Assembly (NCBI GenBank): GCA_026707545.1
Contig: JAPOWR010000004.1
Location: 1 to 64,000 of the forward strand
Reading direction: 5' to 3'
DNA: 64,000 bases
Source of the DNA: Acidobacteriota bacterium
GTDB taxonomy: Bacteria > Acidobacteriota > Thermoanaerobaculia > Multivoradales > Multivoraceae
Shown here: positions 48,519 to 56,894 of the stretch, in pieces
Position numbering within the stretch: the stretch's first letter is position 1
How the letters are laid out: every line of letters begins with the position of its first letter
Position numbers and translations under genes: made by a program
The notes under the pieces: model-generated
What the model was told of the DNA's origin: nothing
Seen by the model: only the letters and a program-made list of their open reading frames with translations
Database searches by the model: none

Positions 48519-48565
48519 GCCTAAGCAGAGCCGGCCTTGAGGCCGGCGCACCCAGTGTGCGAGCG
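48519..48565 (+). repeat. GC-rich hairpin repeat, copy f
   Basis: Hairpin at 48530-48547 (GCCGGCC-TTGA-GGCCGGC) followed by GCACCCAGTGTGCGAGCGG. It lies between the convergent hicA and aldehyde dehydrogenase genes. Confidence 0.75.
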
Positions 48566-48585
48566 GACCGGTTGCCGACCTCCTC

Positions 48586-50097
48586 CTACCCTTCAATCCC
48601 CCCAATACACATGTACTTGATCTCGAGGTAGTCGTCCAAGCCGTACTTGGACCCTTCGCGGCCGTGGCCGGACTCCTTCATGCCGCCGAAGGGGGCCATC
48701 TCGTTGGAGATGATGCCTTCGTTGATGCCGACGATGCCGTACTCCAGCGCCTCGCTGACGCGCCAGATGCGGCCGACGTCGCGGGCGTAGAAGTAGCTCG
48801 CGAGGCCGAACTCGGTGTCGTTGGCCATGGCGATCGCTTCCTCTTCGGTGCTGAACTTCATCAGCGGCGCGATGGGGCCGAAGATCTCTTCGCGGAAGAC
48901 CCGCATGTCGTCCGTCACGTTGGTGAGGATCGTGGGTTGGACGAAGCACTCGCCGAGATCGGACTGCCCGCCGCCGATCTCCACGGTGGCGCCCCGGTCC
49001 ACCGCGTCGGTGACGCGGCTGGTCACGTTCGCGACGGCCTCGGTGCTGATCAGCGGGCCGACGGTGACGCCGTCCTCGGTGCCGTCGCCCATCTTGATCC
49101 CGGCCACCGCCGCGGCGAGCTTCTCGGCGAACTCGTCGTAGACGCCTTCCTGGACCAGGATGCGGTTGGCGCAGACGCAGGTCTGGCCGGCGTTGCGGAA
49201 CTTGCAGATCATGGCGCCGGCGACCGCCGCGTCCAGGTCGGCGTCGTCGAACACGATGAAGGGCGCGTTGCCGCCGAGTTCCATCGACATCCGCTTCATC
49301 GTGCCCGCGCATTGAGACATGAGCAGCTTGCCCACGGCGGTGGAGCCGGTGAAGGTGAGCTTGCGGACCGTGGGGTTGGACGTCAGTTCCTTGCCGATCT
49401 CCTCGGTCTGGCCGCAGAGGATGTTGATCACCCCGGCCGGGATGCCCGCCCGCTCCGCCAGCTCCGCCAGTGCATTGGCTGAGAGGGGCGTCTCGTTGGC
49501 CGGCTTGCAGACGACCGTGCAGCCGGCGGCGAGCGCCGGCGCGATCTTGCGCGCGAGCATGGCGTTGGGGAAGTTCCAGGGCGTGATGCAGGCCACCACG
49601 CCGACTGGCTGCTTGATGGTGACGACGCGCTTGTCGTTGGCGGGCTGGGGGATCGTGTCGCCGTAGACCCGCTTGGCCTCTTCGGCGAACCACTCAACGT
49701 AGCTGGCGCCGTAGGCGATCTCCCCGCGGGCCTCGAAGAGGGGCTTGCCCTGTTCGGCCGTCATGATCTGGGCCAGGTCTTCCTGGCTCTCCATCATCAG
49801 GTCGAACCAGCGCCGCAGCATTGCGGCGCGCTCCTTGGCCGTGGTGTGCCGCCACTGCTCGAAGGCCCTTCCGGCTGCCTCGATGGCGCGGCTCGTTTCG
49901 GCGCCGCCGCAGCAGGCGACGTCGACCAGGGTCTCGCCGGTGGCGGGGTTCTCGACGGCGAAGGTCTCGCCGGAGTCCGCGTCGACCCACTGGCCGTCGA
50001 TGTAGGCCTGGTCGCGGAGCAGGCCGGGGTCGGCCAGGTCGATGCGGTCGGCCGGGGCTCGGGTGGCTACGGAGGTGGCAATGGTCATGGACGTCAC
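48586..50097 (-). CDS. NAD(P)-dependent succinate-semialdehyde-type dehydrogenase
   Basis: The product of 503 residues belongs to the GabD-like aldehyde dehydrogenases: GEIAYGASYVEWFAEEAKRV, PVGVVACITPWNFPNAMLAR, KPANETPLSANALAELAERA, FTGSTAVGKLL, MELGGNAPFIVFDD (Glu273), NAGQTCVCANRI (nucleophile Cys307), EIFGPIAPLMKF. It oxidises succinate semialdehyde or a similar aldehyde. Two more Met codons close to the start (residue 4) are alternatives. It stands alone, divergent from the Liv operon. Confidence 0.9.
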   Translation of the reverse strand: MTSMTIATSVATRAPADRIDLADPGLLRDQAYIDGQWVDADSGETFAVENPATGETLVDVACCGGAETSRAIEAAGRAFEQWRHTTAKERAAMLRRWFDLMMESQEDLAQIMTAEQGKPLFEARGEIAYGASYVEWFAEEAKRVYGDTIPQPANDKRVVTIKQPVGVVACITPWNFPNAMLARKIAPALAAGCTVVCKPANETPLSANALAELAERAGIPAGVINILCGQTEEIGKELTSNPTVRKLTFTGSTAVGKLLMSQCAGTMKRMSMELGGNAPFIVFDDADLDAAVAGAMICKFRNAGQTCVCANRILVQEGVYDEFAEKLAAAVAGIKMGDGTEDGVTVGPLISTEAVANVTSRVTDAVDRGATVEIGGGQSDLGECFVQPTILTNVTDDMRVFREEIFGPIAPLMKFSTEEEAIAMANDTEFGLASYFYARDVGRIWRVSEALEYGIVGINEGIISNEMAPFGGMKESGHGREGSKYGLDDYLEIKYMCIGGIEG

Positions 50098-50267
50098 TCC
50101 CTGCTGGTCGGTGGCGTAGCCGGCTCAATTGGCTTTGTCGATCAGCCCTAAGATGTATCAGCCCCCCGGCGGGGTCGCAAGGAGACCGATGGTTCGCTCG
50201 TCAGACATGCCCGAGGGACGGCATCGAGCCGTACATCTAGCTAGAGTCACCGCGTGAGGGAGTCACC

Positions 50268-51140
50268 CTGAGTCAGCTCCTGCAGGTTCTCGTCAATGGT
50301 CTGGCCGTCGGCTGTATCTACGGCCTGATCGCTCTCGGCTTCGTCCTCGTCTACAAGGCGACCGAGATGGTGAACTTCGCCCAGGGCGATCTGATGATGC
50401 TGGGCGCCTTCATGGCGGTGACCCTGATCGGCGACTTCGGTCTGCCCTGGGTGCTGGGGCTGTTCATGTCGGTCCTGGCGCTGGCCGTCTTCGGCTATCT
50501 GCTCGACGCCTTCGTGCTGCGCCGCGTTCTGGGCGAACCCCAGTTCGCCATCGTCATGCTGACGATCGGGCTGGGCTTCATCTTCCGTGCCGTGGCGGGA
50601 CTGGTGTGGGGCTACGACCCGCGGAGCTTTCCCACTCCGTACACCGGCAAGTCGCTGCGTGTCGGCGAAGTCGTCGTCAGCTACGAGAACTTCGCGATCC
50701 TGCTGGGCACCCTGATCCTCTGCGTCGCGCTGTTCCTCTTTTTCCGTCACACGCGGCTCGGCATCGCCATGCAGGCCACGTCGCAGAACCAGCTCGCGGC
50801 CTACTACGTCGGCATCCCGGTCAAGCGCGTCTTCTCCCTGGTGTGGGCGATCTCCGCCGGAGTCGCCGCCGTCGCCGGGATCCTCCTGGCGCCCGTCTCG
50901 CTCGTCCAGCCCGGGATGGGATTCATCGGGATCAAGGCCTTCGCGGCCGCGGTGATCGGCGGCTTCGGCTCGATCCCCGGCGCGCTGCTCGGCGGCTGGA
51001 TCATCGGCATCGCCGAGCAGTTCGCGGGGGTCTACCTGCCCGCCGGTTTCCAGGAGATGTCCGCCTACGGCATTCTCATTCTGGCCTTGATCCTGCGGCC
51101 CCAGGGCCTGTTCGCACAGATTCAGCGAAAGAAGGTCTGA
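50268..51140 (+). CDS. livH: Branched-chain amino acid ABC transporter permease LivH
   Basis: The likely start is CTG 50268, because GAGGGAG lies 6 bp upstream and the encoded LSQLLQVLVNGLAVGCIYGL matches the usual LivH N-terminus; the first ATG (50367) would remove the first helix. The 290-residue product has the LivH/LivM pattern with several membrane helices, including MVNFAQGDLMMLGAFMAVTL, and an internal FGVAIVG-like segment (IKAFAAAVIGGFGSIPGALL). It forms the channel with LivM. Confidence 0.88.
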   Translation: MSQLLQVLVNGLAVGCIYGLIALGFVLVYKATEMVNFAQGDLMMLGAFMAVTLIGDFGLPWVLGLFMSVLALAVFGYLLDAFVLRRVLGEPQFAIVMLTIGLGFIFRAVAGLVWGYDPRSFPTPYTGKSLRVGEVVVSYENFAILLGTLILCVALFLFFRHTRLGIAMQATSQNQLAAYYVGIPVKRVFSLVWAISAGVAAVAGILLAPVSLVQPGMGFIGIKAFAAAVIGGFGSIPGALLGGWIIGIAEQFAGVYLPAGFQEMSAYGILILALILRPQGLFAQIQRKKV

Positions 51141-51157
51141 CGGCCGGCGAGCATCGA

Positions 51158-52234
51158 ATGCGGTTCCTCTTCAAAACCCACTACAACCAGGACATCGACC
51201 ACCTCAAGCACGGTGGCGACCGGTTCTGGTACGGCCTGCTCCTGGTGTTGGCCGCCGCGGCGCCGGCGGCGCTCGGCACCTTCTATCTGGGCGAGCTCAA
51301 CCTGGTGATGATCTACGCCATCGCCGGCGTTGGCCTGATGCTGCTCGTGGGCTACACAGGCCAGGTGAGCCTGGGCCACGCGGCGTTTCTGGCGATCGGC
51401 GCCTATACCCACTCGCTCCTTCTGGGCGCGGGTCTGCCGTTCCTGCTCTCGATCGTCGCGGCGGTCCTGGTCTCGGCGCTCGTCGGCGCCGGCGGGGGGT
51501 GGATCGCGCTCCGGATGACGGGTATCTATCTCGCCATCGCCACCCTGGCCTTCGCCATGCTCACCGAGCAGACGATCTCGCGCGCGGAGTGGCTCACCGG
51601 GGGCTTTCGCGGCCTCGCCGTTCCGCAGGCGAGCCTCTTCGGGATGCCGCTCACGCAGGGCTGGCAGCACTACTACGTGACGCTCACGCTGCTCGTCGTG
51701 ACGCTCCTCGCGGCGCTCAACATCCTGCGGTCCTCGACGGGAAGGGCCATGGTCGCCATCCGTGACTCGGAGATCTCGGCGGAGAGCGTCGGCATCAACC
51801 TGGCTGTCTACAAGACCTTCGCTTTCGCTCTCAGCGCCGGCATCACCGGCCTTGCCGGCGCTCTCTTCGCGCATCGCCTCGGCTATCTCTCGCCCGACGC
51901 CTTCACGTTCCTCATCTCGCTGCAGCTCCTCCTGATGGTGGTGGTCGGCGGGGTCGGCTCGATGCGGGGCGTCATCTATGGCGCTCTCTTCATCGGCTTC
52001 CTGCCCCAGCTCCTCGCCATCGCCCGCGACACGCTGCCGCCGCAGATCGCGCAGGCTCCCGGCCTCGAGCCGGGCATCTTCGGCCTCATCCTCGTGCTGG
52101 TGATCCTCTTCGAGCCCCAGGGCATCTTCGGCCGCTGGCTCAAGATCAAGAGCTACTTCCAGTTGTTCCCGCTCTATCGCCGGGCGACCCACCGGCGCCA
52201 GAAGACCTACCTGCGCACGGAGCGACTGAGGTGA
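51158..52234 (+). CDS. livM: Branched-chain amino acid ABC transporter permease LivM
   Basis: ATG 51158 gives 358 residues. Typical LivM segments are MIYAIAGVGLMLLVGYTGQV then SLGHAAFLAIGAYTHSLLL, the signature G-x-x-G-x-x-S-x-G-x-x-A-F, and AESVGINLAVYKTFAFALSA. The C-terminal helices end LVLVILFEPQGIFGRWL. It pairs with LivH, and the next gene overlaps its stop by 4 bp (GTGA). Confidence 0.9.
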   Translation: MRFLFKTHYNQDIDHLKHGGDRFWYGLLLVLAAAAPAALGTFYLGELNLVMIYAIAGVGLMLLVGYTGQVSLGHAAFLAIGAYTHSLLLGAGLPFLLSIVAAVLVSALVGAGGGWIALRMTGIYLAIATLAFAMLTEQTISRAEWLTGGFRGLAVPQASLFGMPLTQGWQHYYVTLTLLVVTLLAALNILRSSTGRAMVAIRDSEISAESVGINLAVYKTFAFALSAGITGLAGALFAHRLGYLSPDAFTFLISLQLLLMVVVGGVGSMRGVIYGALFIGFLPQLLAIARDTLPPQIAQAPGLEPGIFGLILVLVILFEPQGIFGRWLKIKSYFQLFPLYRRATHRRQKTYLRTERLR

Positions 52235-52992
52235 GCTACCTCGCCGCCCTAGACCTGTCGATCAGCTTCGGGGGCATCCGTGCCGTCGACGACGTGAGCT
52301 TCGAGGTCGAGGAGGGCGAGGTGTTCGCCATCATCGGACCGAACGGAGCCGGCAAGACGACGCTCTTCAACCTGGTGAGCGGCATCTACTCCCCCGACGG
52401 CGGGAGCGTTCGGTTCGCGGGCCGCGACATCACCTCGCTGCCAGCGCATCGCATCGCGCCGCTCGGCCTCGCGCGCACCTTCCAGAACATCGAGCTCTTC
52501 GAGCACGCCACCGTTCTGCAGAACCTTCTCATCGGCCGTCATGTCCACCGGCGCTCGACGGCGCTGTCCCATCTCCTGTTCCTCCCCGCGGTGAGGCGGG
52601 AGGAGCTCGAGCACCGGCGCCGCGTGGAAGACGTCATCGACCTCCTCGAGCTCGCCCACTACCGCGAGCAGAGGATCGCGAACCTGCCCTACGGGGTGCG
52701 CAAGGTCGTGGAGGTGGGCCGCGCGCTCTGCCTGGAGCCGAAGCTGCTGCTGCTCGACGAGCCGACCTCCGGGCTGAACCCCGAGGAGAGCGAGGACATG
52801 GGATTCTGGATCGAGGACATCAACCGCGACCTCGGCGTCACGGTCGTCATGGTGGCGCACGACATGGGTCTCGTGAGCCGGGTGGCGGGGCGGGTGCTCG
52901 CCCTCAACGAAGGTCGCGTGATCGCGGAGGGCAGCCCCGCGGAGGTGCAGAAGAACCCCGCCGTCGTCGACGCCTACCTGGGAGCGGACTGA
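52231..52992 (+). CDS. livG: ABC transporter ATPase LivG
   Basis: The GTG-start product of 253 residues has the ABC motifs: Walker A GPNGAGKTT, the Q-loop region FQNIELFEHATVLQNLLIG, the LivG-specific signature IANLPYGVRKVVEVGRALCL, and Walker B LLLLDEPTSGLNPEESEDMG. It supplies ATP hydrolysis with LivF. The preceding gene overlaps it by 4 bp and LivF follows after 7 bp. Confidence 0.93.
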   Translation: MSYLAALDLSISFGGIRAVDDVSFEVEEGEVFAIIGPNGAGKTTLFNLVSGIYSPDGGSVRFAGRDITSLPAHRIAPLGLARTFQNIELFEHATVLQNLLIGRHVHRRSTALSHLLFLPAVRREELEHRRRVEDVIDLLELAHYREQRIANLPYGVRKVVEVGRALCLEPKLLLLDEPTSGLNPEESEDMGFWIEDINRDLGVTVVMVAHDMGLVSRVAGRVLALNEGRVIAEGSPAEVQKNPAVVDAYLGAD

Positions 52993-52999
52993 GACCGGC

Positions 53000-53803
53000 A
53001 TGGTGGAACCGCAGACTCAAAAGGAGCCCGCCGCGGAGGTGCTGCTCGAACTGAAGAACGTCGAGACCTACTACGGTCCGATCATGGCGATCCGCGGCGT
53101 CAGCCTCGCGGTGCCCGAAGGCCGGATCGTCGCCGTTCTGGGCGCCAACGGTGCCGGCAAGACGACCATCCTCCGCACGATCTCGGGCGTGATGGATCCC
53201 CAGACGGGCGAGATCCTCTTCGCTGGCGAGGACATAGCGCGTCGCGATCCCGACGCCGTCATGCGCCTCGGCCTGAGCCACGTGCCGGAGGGCCGGGAGG
53301 TCTTTCCCTTCCTCTCGGTGAGCGAGAACCTGCGGATGGGCGCCTACAGCCGCCGCGACCGCACCCGCATCGCCGACGATCTCGAGCGCGTCTACGACTA
53401 TTTCCCGGCGCTCGCCGATCGGACCTCGCAACAGGCGAGCCAGCTCTCCGGCGGCGAACAGCAGATGCTCGCCATCGGCCGTGCCCTGATGGCGCATCCG
53501 AGGATGCTGCTGCTCGACGAGCCGTCGCTTGGGCTGTCTCCGATCCTGGTCCACCAGATCTTCGAGATCATCAACCGGATCAACGAGGAGCAGGGCATGA
53601 CGATCCTCGTCGTCGAGCAGAACGCCCACGTCGCGCTGCGACACTCGCACTACGGCTACGTGCTCGAGAACGGAAGGGTGGTCATGGACGACACGTGCGA
53701 GAAGCTCGAGAGTTCGCCGGACATCCAGGAGTTCTACCTCGGCATGAAGGACCAGATGCCGAGGGGGGTCCGCCGGTGGAAGAAGCGCAAGACCTGGAGG
53801 TGA
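53000..53803 (+). CDS. livF: ABC transporter ATPase LivF
   Basis: The 267-residue product has Walker A GANGAGKTT, signature QLSGGEQQMLAIGRALMAHP, Walker B MLLLDEPSLGLSPILVHQIF, and HVPEGREVFPFLSVSENLRM, all matching LivF. The C-terminal 25 residues are basic and probably variable. Together with LivG it drives import; the last 3' bases contain the ribosome-binding site of the next gene. Confidence 0.93.
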   Translation: MVEPQTQKEPAAEVLLELKNVETYYGPIMAIRGVSLAVPEGRIVAVLGANGAGKTTILRTISGVMDPQTGEILFAGEDIARRDPDAVMRLGLSHVPEGREVFPFLSVSENLRMGAYSRRDRTRIADDLERVYDYFPALADRTSQQASQLSGGEQQMLAIGRALMAHPRMLLLDEPSLGLSPILVHQIFEIINRINEEQGMTILVVEQNAHVALRHSHYGYVLENGRVVMDDTCEKLESSPDIQEFYLGMKDQMPRGVRRWKKRKTWR

Positions 53804-53805
53804 GC

Positions 53806-55701
53806 ATGGGCGGCCTCGAATCGAACCCCGATCTCGTGCGTGAGACGCGCACGGCCGACGACGGCCGCGAGCTCGTGTTCTGGCGCGACACGAGCTTCGC
53901 CGGCACCGTACCGACGATGTTCTGGAGCCGCGTCGAGAAGTACGGCGACCGCATCGCCATGCGGGAGAAGGACTTCGGAATCTGGCAGGACGTCTCCTGG
54001 CGCACCTTCGGCGAGAAGGCGCGCCATACGGGGCTGGCGCTGCGGTCGCTCGGCTTCGGCAAGGGCGACGTCGCCTGCATCCTCTCGAACACGATCACGG
54101 AGTGGATGTTCGCCGACATGGGGGTGCTCGGCGCCGGCGGTGTGTGCGCGGGGATCTACCCGACGGATGCGGCCGAGCAGGTGGACTACCTGGTCAACGA
54201 CTCGGGCTGCAAGGTGATGTTCGTCGAAGACGAGGAGCAGCTCGACAAGGTGCTCGGGGTGCGCGAAAAGTGCCCGACGCTCGAGCAGATCGTCATCTTC
54301 GACATGGAGGGCTTGCGGGACTTCGAGGATCCGCGGGCCATGAGCTACGACGACCTGCTCGCGCTCGGACGCGAACAGGACGAGCTCCACCCCGAGGCCT
54401 GGGCCGAATGCCTTGAGCTGGCGAAGCCCGAGGACCTCGCGATCCTCGTCTACACCTCCGGCACCACCGGGCCTCCGAAGGGGGCGATGATCAGCCACCA
54501 CAACCTCGTGTTCCAGTGCGTCAACGCCCCGCACGTCCTCTCGCAGAACGAGGACGACGAGCGCATGGCCTTCCTGCCGCTGTGCCACATCGCCGAGCGG
54601 ATCTTCGTCTACGGCTCCCTCTACACCGGCACGAAGCTGAACTTCGTCGAGAATCCGGAAACGGTGCCCGAGAACGCTCAGGAGATCCAGCCGACGCTGT
54701 TCTTCTCGGTGCCGCGCGTGTGGGAGAAGTTCTACTCGGCCATCAGCATCGCCCTCTCCGACGCCACCTCCCTGCAGAAGTGGGCGTACGAAAGGGCGAT
54801 AGGGATCGGATTCAAGCGAGCGGACAAACACCTCGCGGGCGAGAAGCCGGGGGCGGTCCTGGAACTCGCCTACCGCGTCGGCGATGCGCTCGTGCTGCGC
54901 AACATTCGCAAGTTCCTGGGCCTCGACCGCTGCCGCTGGATCGGCACCGGGGCCGCGCCGATCTCACCGGATCTGATCCGCTGGTATCTCGCACTCGGCA
55001 TCGACATGGTGGAGGGCTACGGCCAGACCGAGAACACAGGCATCGCCTCCATCCTGCAGCCGGGCGAGATCAGGCCCGGCACCGTCGGCCGCTCCGTTCC
55101 CTACGGCGAAATCAGGATCTCCGGGGAGGGCGAGATCCTGATCCGCGGAGAGTTCGTCTTCATGGGTTACCTCAACCAGCCGGAGAAGACGGCCGAGACG
55201 ATTCGTGACGGGTGGCTCCACACCGGCGACGTCGGCGAGATCGACGACGACGGCTTCCTCAAGATCACCGACCGCATGAAGGACATCATCATCACGGCCG
55301 GCGGCAAGAACATCACGCCGAGCGAGATCGAGAACCAGCTCAAGTTCTCGCCCTACATTGCCGACGCGGTGGTGATCGGCGACAAGCGCAAGTTCCTGAC
55401 GTGTCTCGTGATGATCGACCACGACAACGTCGTCAAATACGCTCAGGATCATCACGTGCCCTTCACCAACTACCAGAGCCTGTGTGCGGCGGAGGAGATC
55501 GTCGAGCTGATCCAGGCTGAGGTGGAGGCCGTCAACGCGAAGTTCGCGCGTGTTGAACAGGTGAAGAAGTTCCGCCTCATCGACCAGGAGCTGACCCCCG
55601 AGGACGACGAGCTCACGCCGACGATGAAGCTCAAGCGCAAGTTCGTGAATGAGAAGTACCGACCCCTGATCGATTCGATGTACGGAGGACAGCAGGCATG
55701 A
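53806..55701 (+). CDS. Long-chain-type AMP-forming acyl-CoA synthetase
   Basis: ATG 53806 with GGAGG about 6 bp upstream gives 631 residues; GTG 53800 is a possible alternative. Features: AILVYTSGTTGPPKGAMISH (P-loop), RMAFLPLCHIAERIFVYGSL, GYGQTENTGIASILQPGEIR, LHTGDVGEIDDDGFLKITDR, KDIIITAGGKNITPSEIENQ. These activate carboxylic acids to CoA thioesters. Placement inside a Liv-type operon suggests the transporter's ligand is a carboxylate that is then activated. Confidence 0.92.
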   Translation: MGGLESNPDLVRETRTADDGRELVFWRDTSFAGTVPTMFWSRVEKYGDRIAMREKDFGIWQDVSWRTFGEKARHTGLALRSLGFGKGDVACILSNTITEWMFADMGVLGAGGVCAGIYPTDAAEQVDYLVNDSGCKVMFVEDEEQLDKVLGVREKCPTLEQIVIFDMEGLRDFEDPRAMSYDDLLALGREQDELHPEAWAECLELAKPEDLAILVYTSGTTGPPKGAMISHHNLVFQCVNAPHVLSQNEDDERMAFLPLCHIAERIFVYGSLYTGTKLNFVENPETVPENAQEIQPTLFFSVPRVWEKFYSAISIALSDATSLQKWAYERAIGIGFKRADKHLAGEKPGAVLELAYRVGDALVLRNIRKFLGLDRCRWIGTGAAPISPDLIRWYLALGIDMVEGYGQTENTGIASILQPGEIRPGTVGRSVPYGEIRISGEGEILIRGEFVFMGYLNQPEKTAETIRDGWLHTGDVGEIDDDGFLKITDRMKDIIITAGGKNITPSEIENQLKFSPYIADAVVIGDKRKFLTCLVMIDHDNVVKYAQDHHVPFTNYQSLCAAEEIVELIQAEVEAVNAKFARVEQVKKFRLIDQELTPEDDELTPTMKLKRKFVNEKYRPLIDSMYGGQQA

Positions 55702-56876
55702 CCCATAGACACCGTTACCTCACCGTCGCTTGCATGTTGCTTGGCGCCGTCCTGGCAGGATGCGGAAGCTCCGATCCCGAGACCTCGGAAACGGCCGGGG
55801 AGATCGTGCTCGGCACCTACACCGACCTGTCCGGTCCGGCCGCGGCCATCGGTGTCGGCAGCATCAACGCGGCGCGAATGATCTTCGATGCCGTGAACGA
55901 GGAAGGCGGCATCCACGGCCGCCAGATCCGCTTCGTCGTCGAGGACAATCAATATCAGGTGCCTCGCGCGGTCCAGGCTGCCAACAAGCTGATCCACCGC
56001 GACAGGATCTTCGCCATGGTGGGCGCCCTCGGGACGCCGATGAACAACGCCGTCATGACCAGCCAGTTCGAGGCGGGCGTTCCGAACATCTTCCCGCTCT
56101 CGGGCGCGCGTTCGATGGCGGAACCGCTGCATCGGCTGAAGTTCGCCGGCATCTCCACGTACTACGACCAGATGCGCGCCGCCATCAGGTACTTCGTCGA
56201 GGAGAGGGGCAAGGAGCGCATCTGCACGATGACCCAGGACACCGACTACGGAACGGAGATGACCGACGCCGCGAACGATCAGCTCGGCGAAATGGGCCGG
56301 GAGGTCATCGACTCGACCGCCCACAGGCCTCTCGACACCGACTTCAGCGCGGCGATCCTCAAGCTCCGGCAGGCCGACTGCGATCTGATCGTGCTCGGAA
56401 CGATCATCGGCGACACGATCCTGGCGATCTCGGCGGCACGGGGGATCGACTGGGACGTCGAGTTCGTCGGCCCGATCGCGGCGTTCGAGTCCGAGGTCGC
56501 CGAGGCGGAGGGCGGCGTGACCAACGGTTTCTACGCGATGACGTCGTTCGAGTTTCCCTACGCCGATCATCCCAGCCAGGAGGTCCGCGACTTCCTCGCC
56601 GACTACGAGGAACGCTACGGCCAGGAGCCCAACACCGGCTCGCTCCTGGGCTGGTTGGTCGCCGACTTCACGGTCAGGGCTCTGCGCGACGCCGGGCCGG
56701 ACCTCACGGTCGATTCGCTGGTCGCCGCGATCGAGTCGATCGACGACTACCAGGACATCTTCGGCGGCCCGGTCCTGAGCTTCGGGCCGGAGAAGCGTGT
56801 CGGCTCGGACGAGTCGTTCCTCGCCGAGGTACAGGACGGACGCTGGGTGCGCGTCACGGAGAACCTGTCCTACTGA
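55698..56876 (+). CDS. Liv-type ABC transporter substrate-binding lipoprotein
   Basis: The 392-residue product has a lipobox LLGAVLAGC (Cys22), then the Peripla_BP_6 fold: EIVLGTYTDLSGPAAAIGVG, YQVPRAVQAANKLIHRDRIF, AMVGALGTPMNNAVMTSQFE, RICTMTQDTDYGTEMTDAAN, GAFVTNGF-like region GGVTNGFYAMTSFEFPYADH. It overlaps the synthetase stop by 4 bp (ATGA). As in other Liv systems it binds an amino acid or an aromatic/aliphatic acid; the coupled synthetase favours an acid. Confidence 0.9.
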   Translation: MTHRHRYLTVACMLLGAVLAGCGSSDPETSETAGEIVLGTYTDLSGPAAAIGVGSINAARMIFDAVNEEGGIHGRQIRFVVEDNQYQVPRAVQAANKLIHRDRIFAMVGALGTPMNNAVMTSQFEAGVPNIFPLSGARSMAEPLHRLKFAGISTYYDQMRAAIRYFVEERGKERICTMTQDTDYGTEMTDAANDQLGEMGREVIDSTAHRPLDTDFSAAILKLRQADCDLIVLGTIIGDTILAISAARGIDWDVEFVGPIAAFESEVAEAEGGVTNGFYAMTSFEFPYADHPSQEVRDFLADYEERYGQEPNTGSLLGWLVADFTVRALRDAGPDLTVDSLVAAIESIDDYQDIFGGPVLSFGPEKRVGSDESFLAEVQDGRWVRVTENLSY

Positions 56877-56894
56877 CGTGGGCCCTTACTGATC

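Noticed and set aside
51122..52192. 356-residue minus-strand frame opposite livM
   Set aside because: Charged, repetitive antisense translation with no family features; livM is clear on the other strand.
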